From NCBI RefSeq assembly GCF_009727055.1, contig NC_052354.1:43700010-43764009 (forward strand): 64,000 nucleotides of DNA. Reading direction: 5' to 3'. Of this stretch, positions 1 to 12,419 are shown in pieces. Numbering within the stretch: the first letter of the stretch is position 1; every line of letters starts with the position of its first letter. The notes below the pieces were generated by a model that saw only the letters and a program-made list of their open reading frames with translations, ran no database searches and was not told the origin of the DNA. Both the position numbers and the translations under genes were made by a program. Origin of the DNA: Benincasa hispida. Lineage: Eukaryota; Streptophyta; Magnoliopsida; Cucurbitales; Cucurbitaceae.

Positions 1-986
1 TAGTTTCCTGTAGAAAAGTACAAACATGATTAGCGGTGCCTGAATCCAATATCCAGGTAAGGTGAGTATTCTCCACTAGACATGTTTCAACAACTAGTAA
101 ATCAGATTTACCTTGTTTTGTTTTTTTCTGCTTTCTTCTTAGCCAAATATTTTGGGCAGTTACATTTCCAATGCCTATCTTTTCCTCAATGGAAACATTT
201 TCCTTTAGGAGTTTTGTTTTTGTTTTTCTTTGCAGTGGTTTTCTTTTTCCCTTTTCCTTTCTTCTTCATTTGTACGGTCGTATCTTTCAAAGAAGAAAGA
301 ACAGACTTCTTATTATTAGTGAGTTTCGTTCCAGACGTAGACCCTTTATAAAACTTCTTAGGTTTAGAAACAACATTTATTTCTTTTTCCTTCAGTTTCA
401 TCATCGACTGATATGTCTGTAACTCATTCGACAACATGGTCAAATTATAAGTAATTTTATTCATAACAACGTTTGTTCTGAACGTCAGATAACTCTCCAG
501 AAGAGATTCCAATATCATACTTACTCAACTCGTCTCATCTATCTTCGCCCCATGAGCCTCCGCAACATTAAAATGGACCATCATATCGAGAACATGTTCT
601 CTTACGTTGGTTCCATCTTTCATGTGCGTAACGTAAACATACTTAATGTCTTAATGTCGAACAGAGGATGATAGTTGCCCGAACATCTCCTGAAGCGATG
701 TCATTATCTCATGGGCGGTGGGCATAACCTCATGTTTCTTATTAAGTACATCAAATATACTTGCTAAGATATAGACTCGAGCTTTCTCATTAGCCCTTAC
801 CCACCTATCATAGATGTCCCAAACATTTTGGTTCGCTGTTGAACTGAGAACCAGAGGACATTCCTCCATTAACACAAACCTCAAATCATCCACAACTAAT
901 ATTGTATTGATGTTGGATTTCTAGTTTGAATATCCCTCACCATTAAATTTATCGGAAGCTAGCAATTGTATGATTGAATTCGACAT
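1..986 (-). pseudogene. Ty1/Copia gag and start of protease, decayed (element I)
   Basis: This is the 5' coding end of a minus-strand Copia retrotransposon that runs off the left edge. The gag start codon is at 984-986 and begins MSNSIIQLLASDKFNGEGY, the usual opening of plant Copia capsid proteins. A TAG at 921-923 replaces an expected Trp codon, and the capsid core then continues through about 651. Frame breaks separate this from the basic gag tail at 186-518, which is rich in Lys-Gly. The CCHC zinc knuckle follows at about 140-195, where a TGA at 186-188 replaces its second Cys. At about 20-60 the protease active-site segment WILDSGTANHV is readable in another frame. Gag packages the element RNA and protease cleaves the polyprotein. 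With at least two stops and several frame changes it cannot make protein. I am confident of the family. Confidence 0.85.
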
Positions 987-2585
987 TGCTGAAACATTTT
1001 AAACAAACTCTATTAAATAATGCATCTAAATCCATTTTTAGAAAAATAATAAAGTACCCAATAAATCTTATTTATTTACAATGATACTTTAGTGATTTAG
1101 GACAATTGCTACTGAGGGGCAGCCAAGAATTCCTTCACAGAAGCAAGACAATTCTTGACCAAATACTATATCAGAATAACTCTTTACTCCTATAGTTCTT
1201 TTGGTTATCGTTTTTAGTCAAGATCTTTACTAACAATTAATAATTCTTGTAAGTGTGACCTGTCATTTTCAGATATTATAGAACAACATGAATATGCCCC
1301 CGAAATAGAAGACAATACCCAAGACGGAACTATAAAACCCTATTCATTTTACTGAAACCTGGGTTGTTCCGAATCCTATATTACAACCCTCTGAAGGGAT
1401 TGCCACGGTTAACGACTAGTTAGTGCCACCTAAAAACGATAGTAGGCACAACATAAGAATCTCATGGTTGAAGCTAACGGAGGAGACCGTAGGACAATGT
1501 TGACACATTTCCTTCACCCACTTACTATGAACTAGTTTCCTCATTCACCTTGTTATTGACCCATGCAAACACTTTCCGAATGGAGCAATCGCGGTAAAAG
1601 CGATACGAAGCTGAGCATGGATCTCAGTGTGAACACTTGAGGATGTGAGAGCTAATAACTATATATCGAATATATTGTTAATCTCCCACTAAAGTGTTCT
1701 ATGTGTCTGGGTATTTACTTAGGTATAATACGACTAAATTTAAACAACCTAAGTCTAAATGATTTATCCAAGTATAACACTTATAATTGGATTTTAACCT
1801 ACAATGTCTAAGTGATAAACCATTTTATCACCTCACATCGCTCACGCAAGCTCATAAAATTAGTTAATAACGCTCAATCTTTCGGTTATAATCCCTAGGT
1901 AGAAGGTGTTCCGTAAACCATCAACTTAAGTACCCCCAACCTTAGACAGGTTTATGAACCGATTTGAGTTTGTAACTGAATTTTATAAGGTAACAATCTA
2001 TTTTAATGATTAAAACTAGTTGTTAATCTAAGTGAGCATGTAGCAGTTCTTTGTTATGGATTTTAAATGTGTAACCCAATTTTATAACAGCTTACAAAAT
2101 TTTAGACATGCTAAACATCTACAAAATTCAACAAAGGCATTCAATATTTAATATAACAATTATATTAAATATAACCCTAACATGTATACTATATATTATA
2201 ACATTTTGTAACATACTTTCAATGCATGTAACATGCTTCCTACGGTGGAGTTTTAAATCTACATGGCATACTGTATGCATATACATGAATTATTTAATTA
2301 TTACATACATCATATGCATAAACAATTAAACACTAACTGATATGATTTTAGTTTTAGCATAAACAAACAAACAAAAGCCTAATTATTACAAACAACTTCA
2401 AAATCGTCTCTGAATCGCTCGAACCGCTCCAAACCGAACCCAAGCAACTTGAACCGGATTAGCCAAAAAACCCTTTGAGCCTGAACTGGACTGGACCTCG
2501 AGAAAACCGGTCGAACCGGCTGTTCTCGGTCTAAGCTCAAAATCTCGCTAAGGCTGATCGTGTAACACTGAAGTCTATTGTCTAA
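987..2585. repeat. Leader or LTR-like block between gag and primer site of element I
   Basis: There is no credible coding here. The block resembles 28021-29280 in order and content. Both carry a stretch around GTAAGTGTGACC (1250 and 28132), then a 'cacccacttacta' stretch (about 1516 and 28378), then a run of short oligo-A/T segments, then a palindrome array. It is either an unusually long 5' leader of element I or a separate LTR-type insertion in that leader. I could not find clear ends, so its exact nature is open. Confidence 0.5.
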
Positions 2586-3036
2586 CACGATCGCTTAGTG
2601 CCTTCCATCTATCATATAGTGCCATCGTTTAGTGCCCAGATAGAGTTACACGATCGCTTAACACCATCGCATAATGCTTCTTGCACCTGCCGCAACTACA
2701 CGATCGTGTAGTGCTATCGTTTAGTGCCTGGGTAGAGATTCATGATCGTTTAACACCATCACATAGTGCTTCTTGTCATTGTTTAGCATCCACCGCAGCT
2801 AACAATCGTGTAGTGCCATTGTATAGCATTTCCAACGCATCGTTTAGCTCCCACGCAAAGTTACACGATCGTGTAGTGCTATCATATAACATTTCAACGC
2901 ATCGTTTAGCTCCCGCAGGTACACGATTGTCTAGCGCACAACATCACAACGACCAGCAACCGTAGCTACACAATCGTCTAGCTTTTCTTCACATCGATTA
3001 GCGCCTGAAGCTAGACGATCGTTTAGCATTTAAACC
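2586..3036. repeat. CGATCG palindrome array 1
   Basis: About twenty degenerate copies of a short motif centred on (G/C)ATCG followed by TTAG or GTAG, spaced roughly 15-40 bp. One copy at 2696-2711 is the perfect 16-bp palindrome CTACACGATCGTGTAG. A longer period of about 94 bp is also visible: the stretch at 2631-2680 recurs at 2725-2775. It lies 0.3-0.75 kb beyond the 3' end of LTR I, in the leader of that element. Confidence 0.85.
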
Positions 3037-3313
3037 TCAACGACGATTTTTGAGCAGAAGTTGAAAAACTGGAATCTGCAGCTCGACCTTCTTCACTTGT
3101 TTCTTCAATTACATCTTAATTTCAACTCTAATGACTCCAAATAAATTACAGATTCTTGATAACATATATAAGATCATGAATTAAGAGCCAATTACAAATT
3201 TAATTAAGAAATTAAAGAAAAATGAAATGTCAAAACTCAGAAAACCATATCAATGCATCAGTTTCATATCACATGAAAAACACCTACCACACCAAAATTA
3301 AACCGAATCGAAT

Positions 3314-3325
3314 GCTCTGATACCA
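3314..3325 (-). other. Primer binding site (initiator-Met tRNA) of element I
   Basis: Read on the minus strand this is TGGTATCAGAGC, the complement of the 3' end of plant initiator methionine tRNA and the standard primer site of plant Copia elements. It lies two bases inside the LTR end, which fixes the LTR boundary at 3328 and the element's orientation as minus. Confidence 0.9.
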
Positions 3326-3327
3326 AT

Positions 3328-5119
3328 TGTAAGAATATATTAGTATGCAGTGGAAATAACAAGGATCAATAAGCATTCTAATTCATTAATTTTGACCGAA
3401 ACTAAAGCATGCTCATCTAATATAAGAGGGTTTGAAGTTATACCTTTGTAGAACTCTTCAAGATCTCGATCCTTAACAGTTGTCTTCTCTAAAACTTGTC
3501 ATGAACCACCTCAAGATCTTCCCCACTATTCTCTTGGAGCTTTAGAATGAGTTGTGGGACTCAAGAATAACTTGAACGAATGGAAAACTAGGGAGAAGCA
3601 CACTGCACCAGTTCATTTGAATAACTCTGTCTTCAACACGAATTTTCCTAAAAACCCATTTTGAATGCATGCCTCAATTTCACTCCAATCTTCTTTATTT
3701 ATTGTAGCTCATGCTTGGAGTAATTGAAGAGAATGTTAATAAGTTTTGAGTGACCTAGTTGAAGATAGTAATGGAAAAACCCATTTTTTCATTTTGTGCA
3801 ATTTTCCAGTTTTTCTATTTTCATAAAAAATGATTTCAAAATCCACTTGATTTTAAAACCAAAAATATTATTAATTTTATAAAATTAATTTCATTAATTA
3901 ATTTTCTAATAAAATTAGTAAATAATTATTTGAATAATCTAATTAATTTAATATCAAATATTAAATCAAATTTTACACAAATCCATCTTCATATATTTAA
4001 ATCATACTTAAATATAAATTATCCTATCCCGTTTCATTCTAATTTGAACGTTTTTCAAATTAACTTATCATGCTACTCTTAAGCTTATCCATTTACGAGC
4101 TAGTAAGGGGACCTCGCAGACCTACAGATCATGGGCTCCAATGATCCGAGATTAATTGGCTAAACTCATTATACCGAATTAATCCTCATTCGTTAATTAA
4201 TGGGTCACTCCACTATAGCCCATAGTTGAACTCCCTTCACTGTAGATATATTATGTCCACTTGATATAACCATAATCAGTAAGTCGATCCTTCACATGTT
4301 GTTTGTAATCATAGTTGGGTCAAGATTACCATTTTACCCATACGAATACATCTTGTTCCTTAAGTTCCTACCGACCCTCTAATGAACAATTTTGATTCAT
4401 AATACTTATGAATCAAGCCCTGTCTCTATCATGAGAAGGTGGGGTCCCGATTGTTCAAGACCTGGAATCAGTACTTAAGAGAACAACCTATCTGCTAACC
4501 CTAAATCAAGTAGGAGCGAATTCCATCTTGCAAGGCTATGTACCCCAGCTATTTATCCGATATGATCTCCAAAATGGGAGTCTTATTAAGTAGTGCTGTT
4601 GGCCTACTCTCACCCATGTAGATCAAAGGATAATCCCGAACAAACAAGAGTTCATAGCTAGCTCAGGATTAAGATCGAGTTAACCTAGGTTACTTAATAA
4701 ATGAAATAGTCAGTTTTAACAGTAAACGGTTGTTATAAAGAAAAGTGACTATTTTCGTGGTTCGGTCTATATGCAAGCTCATTGCATAGGATGCCCCCAC
4801 TCACATGTCTCAACATGAATTATCTGTGGATCACATCATTTGTAGCACTTTACAACTTCTTGTAACAACTACAGAATGAGCCGCATCCAATAGTGTTACT
4901 AGGATAAGATAGCCAATTTCATCTATATACTTATTAGACCATTAGGCTATATATTGTTAGCTTGATCTTGTTTATGTCACCACATAAAGTTAAAGTATTC
5001 AGACTATAGCCATGAATATGTTTATTGGATTTTCATAATAGAATGCAAAATCAATAACTTATTATTATTGATAAATAGAATGTTTAACACGAACTGCGAG
5101 TTCTAGGACATTCCCAACA
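3328..5119 (-). mobile_element. 5' LTR of Copia element I (about 1.79 kb)
   Basis: On the minus strand the sequence opens TGTTGGGAATGTCC at 5119 and closes with CA at 3328-3329, directly before the primer site. The partner LTR lies outside the window, so the target-site duplication cannot be tested; the outer flank starts TAAAC at 5120. Unlike the other long LTRs here it has no CGATCG palindrome array inside; the array lies beyond the primer site at 2586-3036. Confidence 0.85.
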
Positions 5120-6660
5120 TAAACAATATTTGAGTGTCTATGTCCACTCAGTCGTTTAACCACAAATTTCAATAAATATGAGACTAAATGTCCTCTCAAA
5201 TTAGAGTTGTATTACATTAAAACTTAAACTATTTGTTTGATACATTGGCAAATCAAAGAGTTATTTTTTTTTTCTATCTTTTTCTTTTTGAAGAAAAAGT
5301 AGAAGAAGTCAAAGAAATGGTTAAGAACAAAGATAATCTTTACAAGTTCTATATTTAACTACAAGGAAAAGGTTCCACATGAGATGAGATGATCGTTGTA
5401 CCAGATTATATAATTGCAAATGTCAAATGTATTCTCATGGATATCAATGATTAATTGATATTGTTTAATATCTTATACAAATGATCAAAAGTGTAAAATA
5501 AATATCTTAAATTAGTAAACAATCTAAATATAAATACTAATAATAAGATCCGAAACTTTTAGGGAGGGAAAGTATAAATACTAATAATAAGCGTGTCATC
5601 TTTTACGATTTTTTCTCATCTTTTGATCACTTTATGGATTTGGTTTTGTCTTCTACATTTTATTGATGTAAATTTAAACACCATTTTCCTCATTTTAGTT
5701 TATCTTATATGGTTTTAAATTGAAAATATATGTTGTAATCACCTATAGATGTATGGTTTCTCCTAATTTTCATATGTTAAAATGTCTATCCATACTAGTA
5801 TTTTATCATCATATTTGTAAAATTGAAATCTTAATATCTATATCAATATTGATATTTTAATCCTTATTGTATTTGCAATAGGTTAAATGCCAATTTTTAG
5901 TTTATAACATTTAATCTTTATTGTAAATGTATTTTTCTTAAAATGAACTAAATCTATATTAATTTTATGGTAAAGAACTAAATTATTATATAACGTTAAC
6001 ACTAAATTATGATAAAATTGAATCTACAAGAACAAAATCACTTACCATTTAAAAGTTGGAGAGTAGAAGTGATTTTTAACGTAGGTTTAAAAAGTTGAGG
6101 TCTATATATTTTTACAAAAATGTCATGAAATATTGACAAAACATCCATGTTAATGGATATTTATGGAAAAACTATACAAACAAAAATTTTTAAAATATAT
6201 TTAAATTAACACATAAACATTCTACATTTTTTAAATTTAAACTATTTATTATTTATATGACATTCATATTAGTCAGACAAAATTTTTCGTGGATTCCATA
6301 TCAACATGGGTTGAAGAATCTCCGATTTAATTGAAGAACAGGGTTAAACTAAAGATCCAAATCGGATCCCCATTTGGAAACTGACTTCTTCTCTAACTCA
6401 CCTAATATAAAATTTATTTTAATAACATCGAGATCAAATATTCGATTCTCCAACTCATGTAATTTTTTTTTTAAAAAAAAAAAAATCCAGACGGGCTTCT
6501 TCTCATATCCATATAATATATTAATATAGAAGAAGTATATGACGTGGCGACGGAAGAAGGATAAAAGCCGCTGGTGATCTCGTCGTTTACTCAAAATAAA
6601 ATCCCCCATAAATTTTATTCACTCAAAAAATAGTCCCAAAAATTTATTCCCAGTTTTTTC
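5120..6660. other. Intergenic AT-rich DNA upstream of the PWWP gene
   Basis: I see no gene. A 19-bp direct repeat, TATAAATACTAATAATAAG, occurs at 5529-5547 and 5573-5591. The stretch about 6500-6660 should hold the promoter of the downstream gene, but I cannot pick one convincing TATA box. Confidence 0.6.
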
Positions 6661-6804
6661 TTACCGCCTAAACACAAACTCATTCTAGGGTTTTAGATTT
6701 GCTCGAAAATCAAGCACTTTCTCAGCTTTCTTCAACAAAATTCATCTCTGTTTTATCCTATTTCTCACTCCATTCTCCTTCTTCTCCTTCTTCTCCATCC
6801 CCTG

Positions 6805-6828
6805 ATGCTGTGTTTCTGTAGGGTTTAG
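6805..6828 (+). CDS. Upstream ORF 1 in the PWWP gene leader (7 codons)
   Basis: ATG at 6805 opens a seven-codon frame (MLCFCRV) ending TAG at 6826-6828, in the pyrimidine-rich leader just before the main start. It would be met first by scanning ribosomes if transcription starts upstream of 6805, as the leader composition suggests. Translation is unproven. Confidence 0.4.
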   Translation: MLCFCRV

Positions 6829-6831
6829 GAT

Positions 6832-6855
6832 ATGATTTCGCTTCAGCTCAGATGA
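6832..6855 (+). CDS. Upstream ORF 2 overlapping the PWWP start codon (7 codons)
   Basis: ATG at 6832 opens a second seven-codon frame (MISLQLR). Its TGA stop at 6853-6855 overlaps the main ATG at 6852-6854 as ATGA. This geometry permits termination-reinitiation and would be expected to damp translation of the main frame. A second in-frame Met at 6864 could be the used start instead. Confidence 0.4.
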   Translation: MISLQLR

Positions 6856-9800
6856 TATCGGTGATGAACAAGGATTTTGAATTCGAGAAGAAACCAGATG
6901 GCCTCAAAGAGTCACATGCGGATGAAAGAGTTCTCAACCACGCTGCTGACAGTTCGAATCACGACGAGAAAGTTTCTGGTTCGGGAGTTGTTAACGAAGT
7001 TAGGGTTTCTTTGATGGAGTTGGATCCTGGAGCTCCGGGGAGTGAGTTTGATGCGAAGATGTTGGGGAATGGTAGATCTGCGGAGTTTAGGGTTTTCCCG
7101 TCCGAGGAGGTGAGGTTTTTGGTTAGTTCGGATAGCGAAGGTGGAGGAGGTCCAGGTATGAATATGAAGTTCTCGAACTCTCTTGTTGATGTTAAAATCT
7201 CGAAAACTGATAGATTTGATGGTTCAGTTGTTCATTTGGATGCACAGAATGATCGAAAGGCTAATTTGTCTCAGTATAAGTCTTTAATGTCTGAGTTTGA
7301 TGATTATGTTGCGAATGAGAGCAGTGGTGCAATGGTTGCGGCGGCAACTTCGAGGGCGATGAGCTATGGGTTTGAGGTTGGGGATATGGTGTGGGGAAAG
7401 GTCAAGTCTCATCCATGGTGGCCTGGGCACATTTTTAACGATGCTTTGGCTTCTCCTTCTGTGCGACGTACCAGGAGGGAGGGATATGTTTTGGTTGCAT
7501 TTTTTGGTGATAGTAGTTATGGGTGGTTTGACCCTGCTGAGCTAATACCATTTGAGCCTAACTATTATGAGAAATCTAGGCAGACAACTTCTAGGACCTT
7601 TCTGAAGGCTGTGGAAGAGGCAGTTGATGAGGCAAGTCGGAGACGAGGTCTTGGTCTGGCCTGCAAGTGTAGGAATCGTTACAATTTTAGGCAGACGAAT
7701 GTCGATGGATATTTTGCAGTTGATGTTCCAGATTTTGAGGCAGGAGGTATTTACTCGTGGAATCAGATTAGGAGGTCGAGAGATAGTTTTAAACCCGGCG
7801 AAACTCTCTCATTTATCAAGCAATTGGCATTGACTCCCCGAGGTGGTGATCATAGAAGCATCAACTTTTTGAACAATAAAGCTACAGTCTTTGCTTATCG
7901 AAGATCGGTCTACGAAGAGTTTGATGAGACATATGCTCAAGCATTTGGTGTGCCATCTGGGCCGGGACGTCCCCCTCGCAATTCTGTAGCTTCATTGGAT
8001 CAGCATAGACAACCAGCTCGAGGTACTTAGTTACAGGATTCATAGGTTCTTAGTTGTTTTGTATGCCTCAAATCCCCTTTCCCTGTCATGGCAAGTCCTA
8101 CTACCTTCCCCTCCCAACATCAGAAATAAATAGGTTTCAGCTTGACTTGGTTTCATAGTGGATTGGAAGAAATTATGTTACTTTTTTTCAGGCATGTGGA
8201 GATTAATGGAGTTTTGTGCTTATCATGGTTTCTTGATTTCTGTTCTCGCTATTTCTGTTATGGTATAGGAATTTTGTGCCTTTACAATTATGAATGGGAA
8301 TGATGCTCGAACACCCAATGAACTGTTGAGAGTAAACGCTAGAAGCTTGGTTCTGCATTTTGTCTATTGTGTATGAAGATTGTAACTTCCATTTATTCGT
8401 TAATAGATGAGGATCATTCTAAAACTCAGCACCATCATTTTATGCAATGTTTCATTTAAATTCTGGATGCATGCCATGTATTTGAAATTTCTTCCTTAAT
8501 CAATGGGTCACTGTTAACAAGCTTCAGAAATGAGCAAACTGGTCCACATATTGTTCCTATATTTGGAGACCTCCATACTTCAATCCAAAATTAAAATTTT
8601 CTTAGAATAAATTTGTAATGCATCTTGCCCTCTCTTGATTGAAAAGGGCAGTTTCTCCCTTTCCCTTCCTTTCTAAGGATCATTGGAAAACAATGTCAGA
8701 GACATTTTGTGGTCTTATAGCATTTATGTTGTGGTTAATACTTGACTTTGTATCATTAAGATCTGCTCTGTATGTAAATTATAGCAGGGATGTTTTTAAC
8801 ATTTGATTCCTTAATAAATCATACATATGCCTGAATTCTGTTCTATTCAATTGACCAATGCTATGAATTTTGGATATAGATTTAATACCAATTTTTATGC
8901 AACTTTATGGCCATTTGAATGCAGAATTAACTTGCATTAACTTTCTCGACTTAATTTTGAAGTCCATCTTCTCTTCCTAATGGTTATGCTAATTGCAGTT
9001 TCAATCAGACCCTTAAATCTCTTCTTTCACCTTTATTATTGAACTAGGGAAATCTTTTCCTTCACCTTTATCTATGAACTAGGAAATGTTAAATATTTTA
9101 TCTTCTTCTTGGTTCTGATGGATTTGCTTTCAACAGCTCCTTTGAGTGGCCCCCTAGTGATTGCAGAAGCCTTGGGGGGCGGGAAGAGTGCAATAAAGCC
9201 TATGAAGTTAAAGGACCAATCTAAGAAAGACAGGTATCTTCTCAAACGCCGAGATGAACCAAGTAACTTGAAAGACTTTGGAGCCAATCAGGAGCAGGCA
9301 ACTTCTACCGTTCCCTTATCTATTGTTGCGGAGTCTGCTGAAACTGGGGGTGCTGGAGATTACGTTCTCTTGAAGAGGACGGCAACTATACTGCCAAAAA
9401 GTGAACACGCTGGGTTTGTTGGGACGGATGTTGAAACTTCTAGTTTGAGTTTACCTAGTAATGAAACTGAGATTGGTCAGACGTCTGTGGGCAACAATCT
9501 TGTTAGCCAAGGACATTCTATGAGCACTGAGGTGTCTTCTGATAAGGAAATAATTCCTCCTGAGGAACCGAAAGAAACAATAGCACCTAATGAAGTTGTC
9601 AGTTCTAGGAGCGATGTCTCCCCTGATATGGTGGCAAATGAGAGGGATTCTCCCAGATTGTTGGTGGATAGTGAGCCTGTATTTGACCAAGCAGATGCTT
9701 TAGGTGACCCTCCTTGTGACCAAGCAGATGCAGGGACACAAAATATATCGAAATCTTCTGAAACTCCTCAACAACCTGAGCTTAGTAACAGAGTTTATCT

Positions 9801-11643
9801 TGAAGGTGACCGTGAATCGGATAAAAATTTGGATAGCCATGTTGACCTTGAACCTGCATCAGCTGGTGTGAAGTCTGATGGAGACAGTTCAGTTGGCGGA
9901 GTCATGAAGCCAAAGGTTCTAAAACGGCCGGCAGAAGACATGAGCACCTCTGACATTGCATTTATGGGAGAGAAAAGGAAAAAGAAAAAGAAGCGAGACG
10001 TTGATGCAGAAATGGGTTCTGACCAAGTACAGAAACAGTTGGCCAAAAAGAAGGCTAGGAGCTTAGTTGGAAAAGTTGTAGAAAAATCCGATCCGGTTGG
10101 CTTGAGTTCCAGAGAGGATTTTCGACTGGAACATCAGAAAAAGAGCAATGTGTCAACAAATAATTCCACCTTACATGCTGGCATAGTGTTTGGCCGAGGG
10201 AGTGATGAATTCGATGTGCCCCAACTGTTAAATGATTTGCAAGCCTTTGCTCTTGATCCTTTCTATGGGGTTGAGAGAAATTGCCATGTGGGTGTTCAGA
10301 AGTTCTTCCTGCGGTTTCGGTCACTTGTTTATCAGAAAAGTTTGGGTTCATCACCACCATCTGAAGCTGAATCCACCGAACTTCGTGCAGCTAAATCTGC
10401 AGATACTAGCTTTGGAACTGATAATTTAAGTGAAAATGTTAGAGATTCGATGTCCTTAAACTCAGTCAAACCTTTGCGGAGACGTGATGATCCCACAAAA
10501 ACTGGGCGGAAACGGGTCCCATCCGACCGGCTAGAGGAAATTGCATCGAAGAAATTAAAGAAAATGGGTGATTTGAAATTGTTGGCATCAGAGAGAAAAG
10601 CTACCCAGAAACTTGCTGATGGCCAGAAACGTGAATCCAGAGATTCTGTAGTACCCACGACAGTGAAGATGGTCAAGCGAGACTCTGTGAAGAAGTTGGA
10701 GCCTCCTTCAGTAAGGAAAGTTGATCCAACCATGCTAGTTATGAAATTTCCTCCCGAAACATCACTTCCATCTCTCAATGAGCTAAAGGCAAGGTTTGGT
10801 CGATTTGGGCCTATTGACCAGTCGGGTCTACGTATCTTCTGGAAATCATCGACATGCCGTGTCGTTTTCCTTTACAAACCAGATGCTCAAGCAGCCTACA
10901 AGTATGCAATGGGAAACAAGTCCTTATTTGGGAATGTCAACGTGAAATACCAACTCCGAGAAGTTGGAGCTCCTGCAACTGAAGCACCTGAATCTGAGAA
11001 GGTCAGTGCAGCAGCAGATGACAATCCTGCCGAAGCCCCACGGACGAAGGATCCAACGGTCTTACCAGGGCGAGCATCGACTCTTGTGGTACATCAACCA
11101 CCCCTTCCACCACTCCCAGCAGTTCAGCTCAAATCATGCCTAAAGAAGTCGACGGGCGATGAATCCGGTGTTCCGAGTGTCGGCACGGGAGGCGGCAGCG
11201 GCAGCAGCAGCAGCAAAGGAACGACTCGAGTGAAATTCATGTTGGGCGGGGAAGAAAGTAATAGAAACAACATCAATGCAAATTTTGCAGATGGTGGAAC
11301 ATCTTCTGTTGCAATGGATATTAATAGTAACTTCTTTCAAAAGGTCGTTTCTACACCTCCACTCCCAATTCCTCCCCAATTCACTAAACCCTCTCATAGC
11401 ATTACTACTACAAATATTATGCATCAACAACACTCGGAAATGCCACAACCTAGAAATACACTTAACCATCACCACCACACACCCACCGTGGCACCACTGC
11501 CGCCCCCGCCCCTTCCCCCGCAACCCACTGCCACTACGACCACCGACATTTCCCAGCAGCTGCTGAGCCTTTTAACGAGGTGCAGCGATGTGGTCACCAA
11601 TGTGACTGGCTTGTTAGGCTACGCACCTTACCACCCTCTTTGA
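6852..11643 (+). CDS. PWWP-domain (PDP-type) chromatin protein, two exons, about 1225 aa
   Basis: The exons are 6852-8022 and 9137-11643. The donor CGAG|GTACTT and acceptor CAACAG| join in phase 1 and restore one open frame of about 1225 residues. The PWWP domain lies at about residues 172-260, with the core HPWWPG at 187-192. PWWP domains bind methylated histone tails and DNA. Further on are an acidic/serine-rich middle, a basic nuclear-signal run KRKKKKKR near residue 670, and a conserved helical segment (FDVPQLLNDLQAFALDPF) at about 740-795. An RRM-like fold at about 919-1000 is followed by a proline/His-rich tail. This order matches the plant PDP family. Its Arabidopsis members work with FVE/MSI5 and PRC2 in H3K27 methylation and flowering control. 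The protein should be nuclear. No breaks are seen. The exact paralogue is not assigned. Confidence 0.93.
8023..9136 (+). other. Intron of the PWWP gene
   Basis: This 1,114-bp intron has GT at 8023-8024 and AG at 9135-9136 and is T-rich throughout. Reading through the donor would add only Gly-Thr and stop at 8028-8030, giving a 392-residue protein that keeps the PWWP domain and loses the RRM-like part. Intron retention would thus make a short isoform. Confidence 0.85.
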
Positions 11644-12150
11644 CAAGAACAAAATCTGCACTTTTGTCGAAAATTTACATATCCCCATGGCTAATATTTC
11701 CGCACCAAAACTGGGAAAAAAGAGGAGATATACGAGTGTGGTTCGGTTGCAAATGAGACTCGTTCGAGAGGTCGAGAGCTGAATACATAACTACTTCCAA
11801 AATGAATCAAAATGGGGTGTGTTTTTGAGCTCTTTGGCAATGGGAAGAAAAGGAAAGGGAGTTTGGAGAGAAGGGAGAGGGGCAGTTTTGGCACTCCAAG
11901 TGGGCTTTTAAATTTTTCAAAGATGATATCATATGATATGATGGGATTTGATGTTGATGCCATAATGTACTGATATTCATAGTATATTGGTCATTGCTCA
12001 ATTGCTTTCTTTTCTTTTTTCTTTTTTCTTCAAAATTTCTTATTGTAAATTGTTGATTATGGAGGAGTGGACCACAAGTCCCTATTATACTCTGATTAAA
12101 GAGTGAGTGCTTTCTCTCTCCCTCTATCTCTTTCTCTATTTTCATTTTTG
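11644..12150 (+). other. 3' untranslated region and downstream flank of the PWWP gene
   Basis: There is no gene after the TGA at 11641-11643. The stretch is mixed composition, then T-rich from about 12000. The 3' end of the transcript cannot be placed from sequence alone. Confidence 0.45.
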
Positions 12151-12419
12151 TTTTGGACTTTGATTGTGAGAAAATTTGCCTATTTTTTTATTTTCTTTAT
12201 GGCGCCCTAAAAATACTTTATTCCATTTTCTTGTTTCTTTGCAATTACGTCACCATTTTTCTTCATTAGTTTCAATTTTTTGAAACCATAATTAAGTGCA
12301 TGTATGGAGGGACATTTGAAAATAAGGGTCTCAATGAAAATTCTATTTTTATATTTATGTTTGATAAAAGATTCTAATTCAAATAGTTGTAGTGATCTAG
12401 TAAAAATATATTACATATT

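Larger units (their letters stand above)
6687..7095 (+). promoter_or_regulatory. Four telo-box motifs (TAGGGTTT) around the PWWP gene start
   Basis: The octamer TAGGGTTT occurs at 6687-6694, 6819-6826, 7001-7008 and 7088-7095, on the same strand, spanning the 5' leader and first coding bases. Telo-boxes are known plant promoter elements. They are bound by TRB-type factors, and in Arabidopsis are linked to Polycomb (PRC2) recruitment. Function here is inferred from the motif only. Confidence 0.5.

Noticed and set aside
3314..3325. TGGTATCAGAGC as part of a tRNA gene
   Set aside because: Only the 12-base primer-site match is present; no cloverleaf around it. The same holds at 39828.
6349..6609. 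86-codon minus-strand frame upstream of the PWWP gene
   Set aside because: Low-complexity Lys/Phe product over an oligo-A run, no family match, lies in the promoter region.
11140..11523. 127-codon antisense frame at the 3' end of the PWWP gene
   Set aside because: Shadow of the real coding strand, caused by GC-rich serine/proline codons; no domain.
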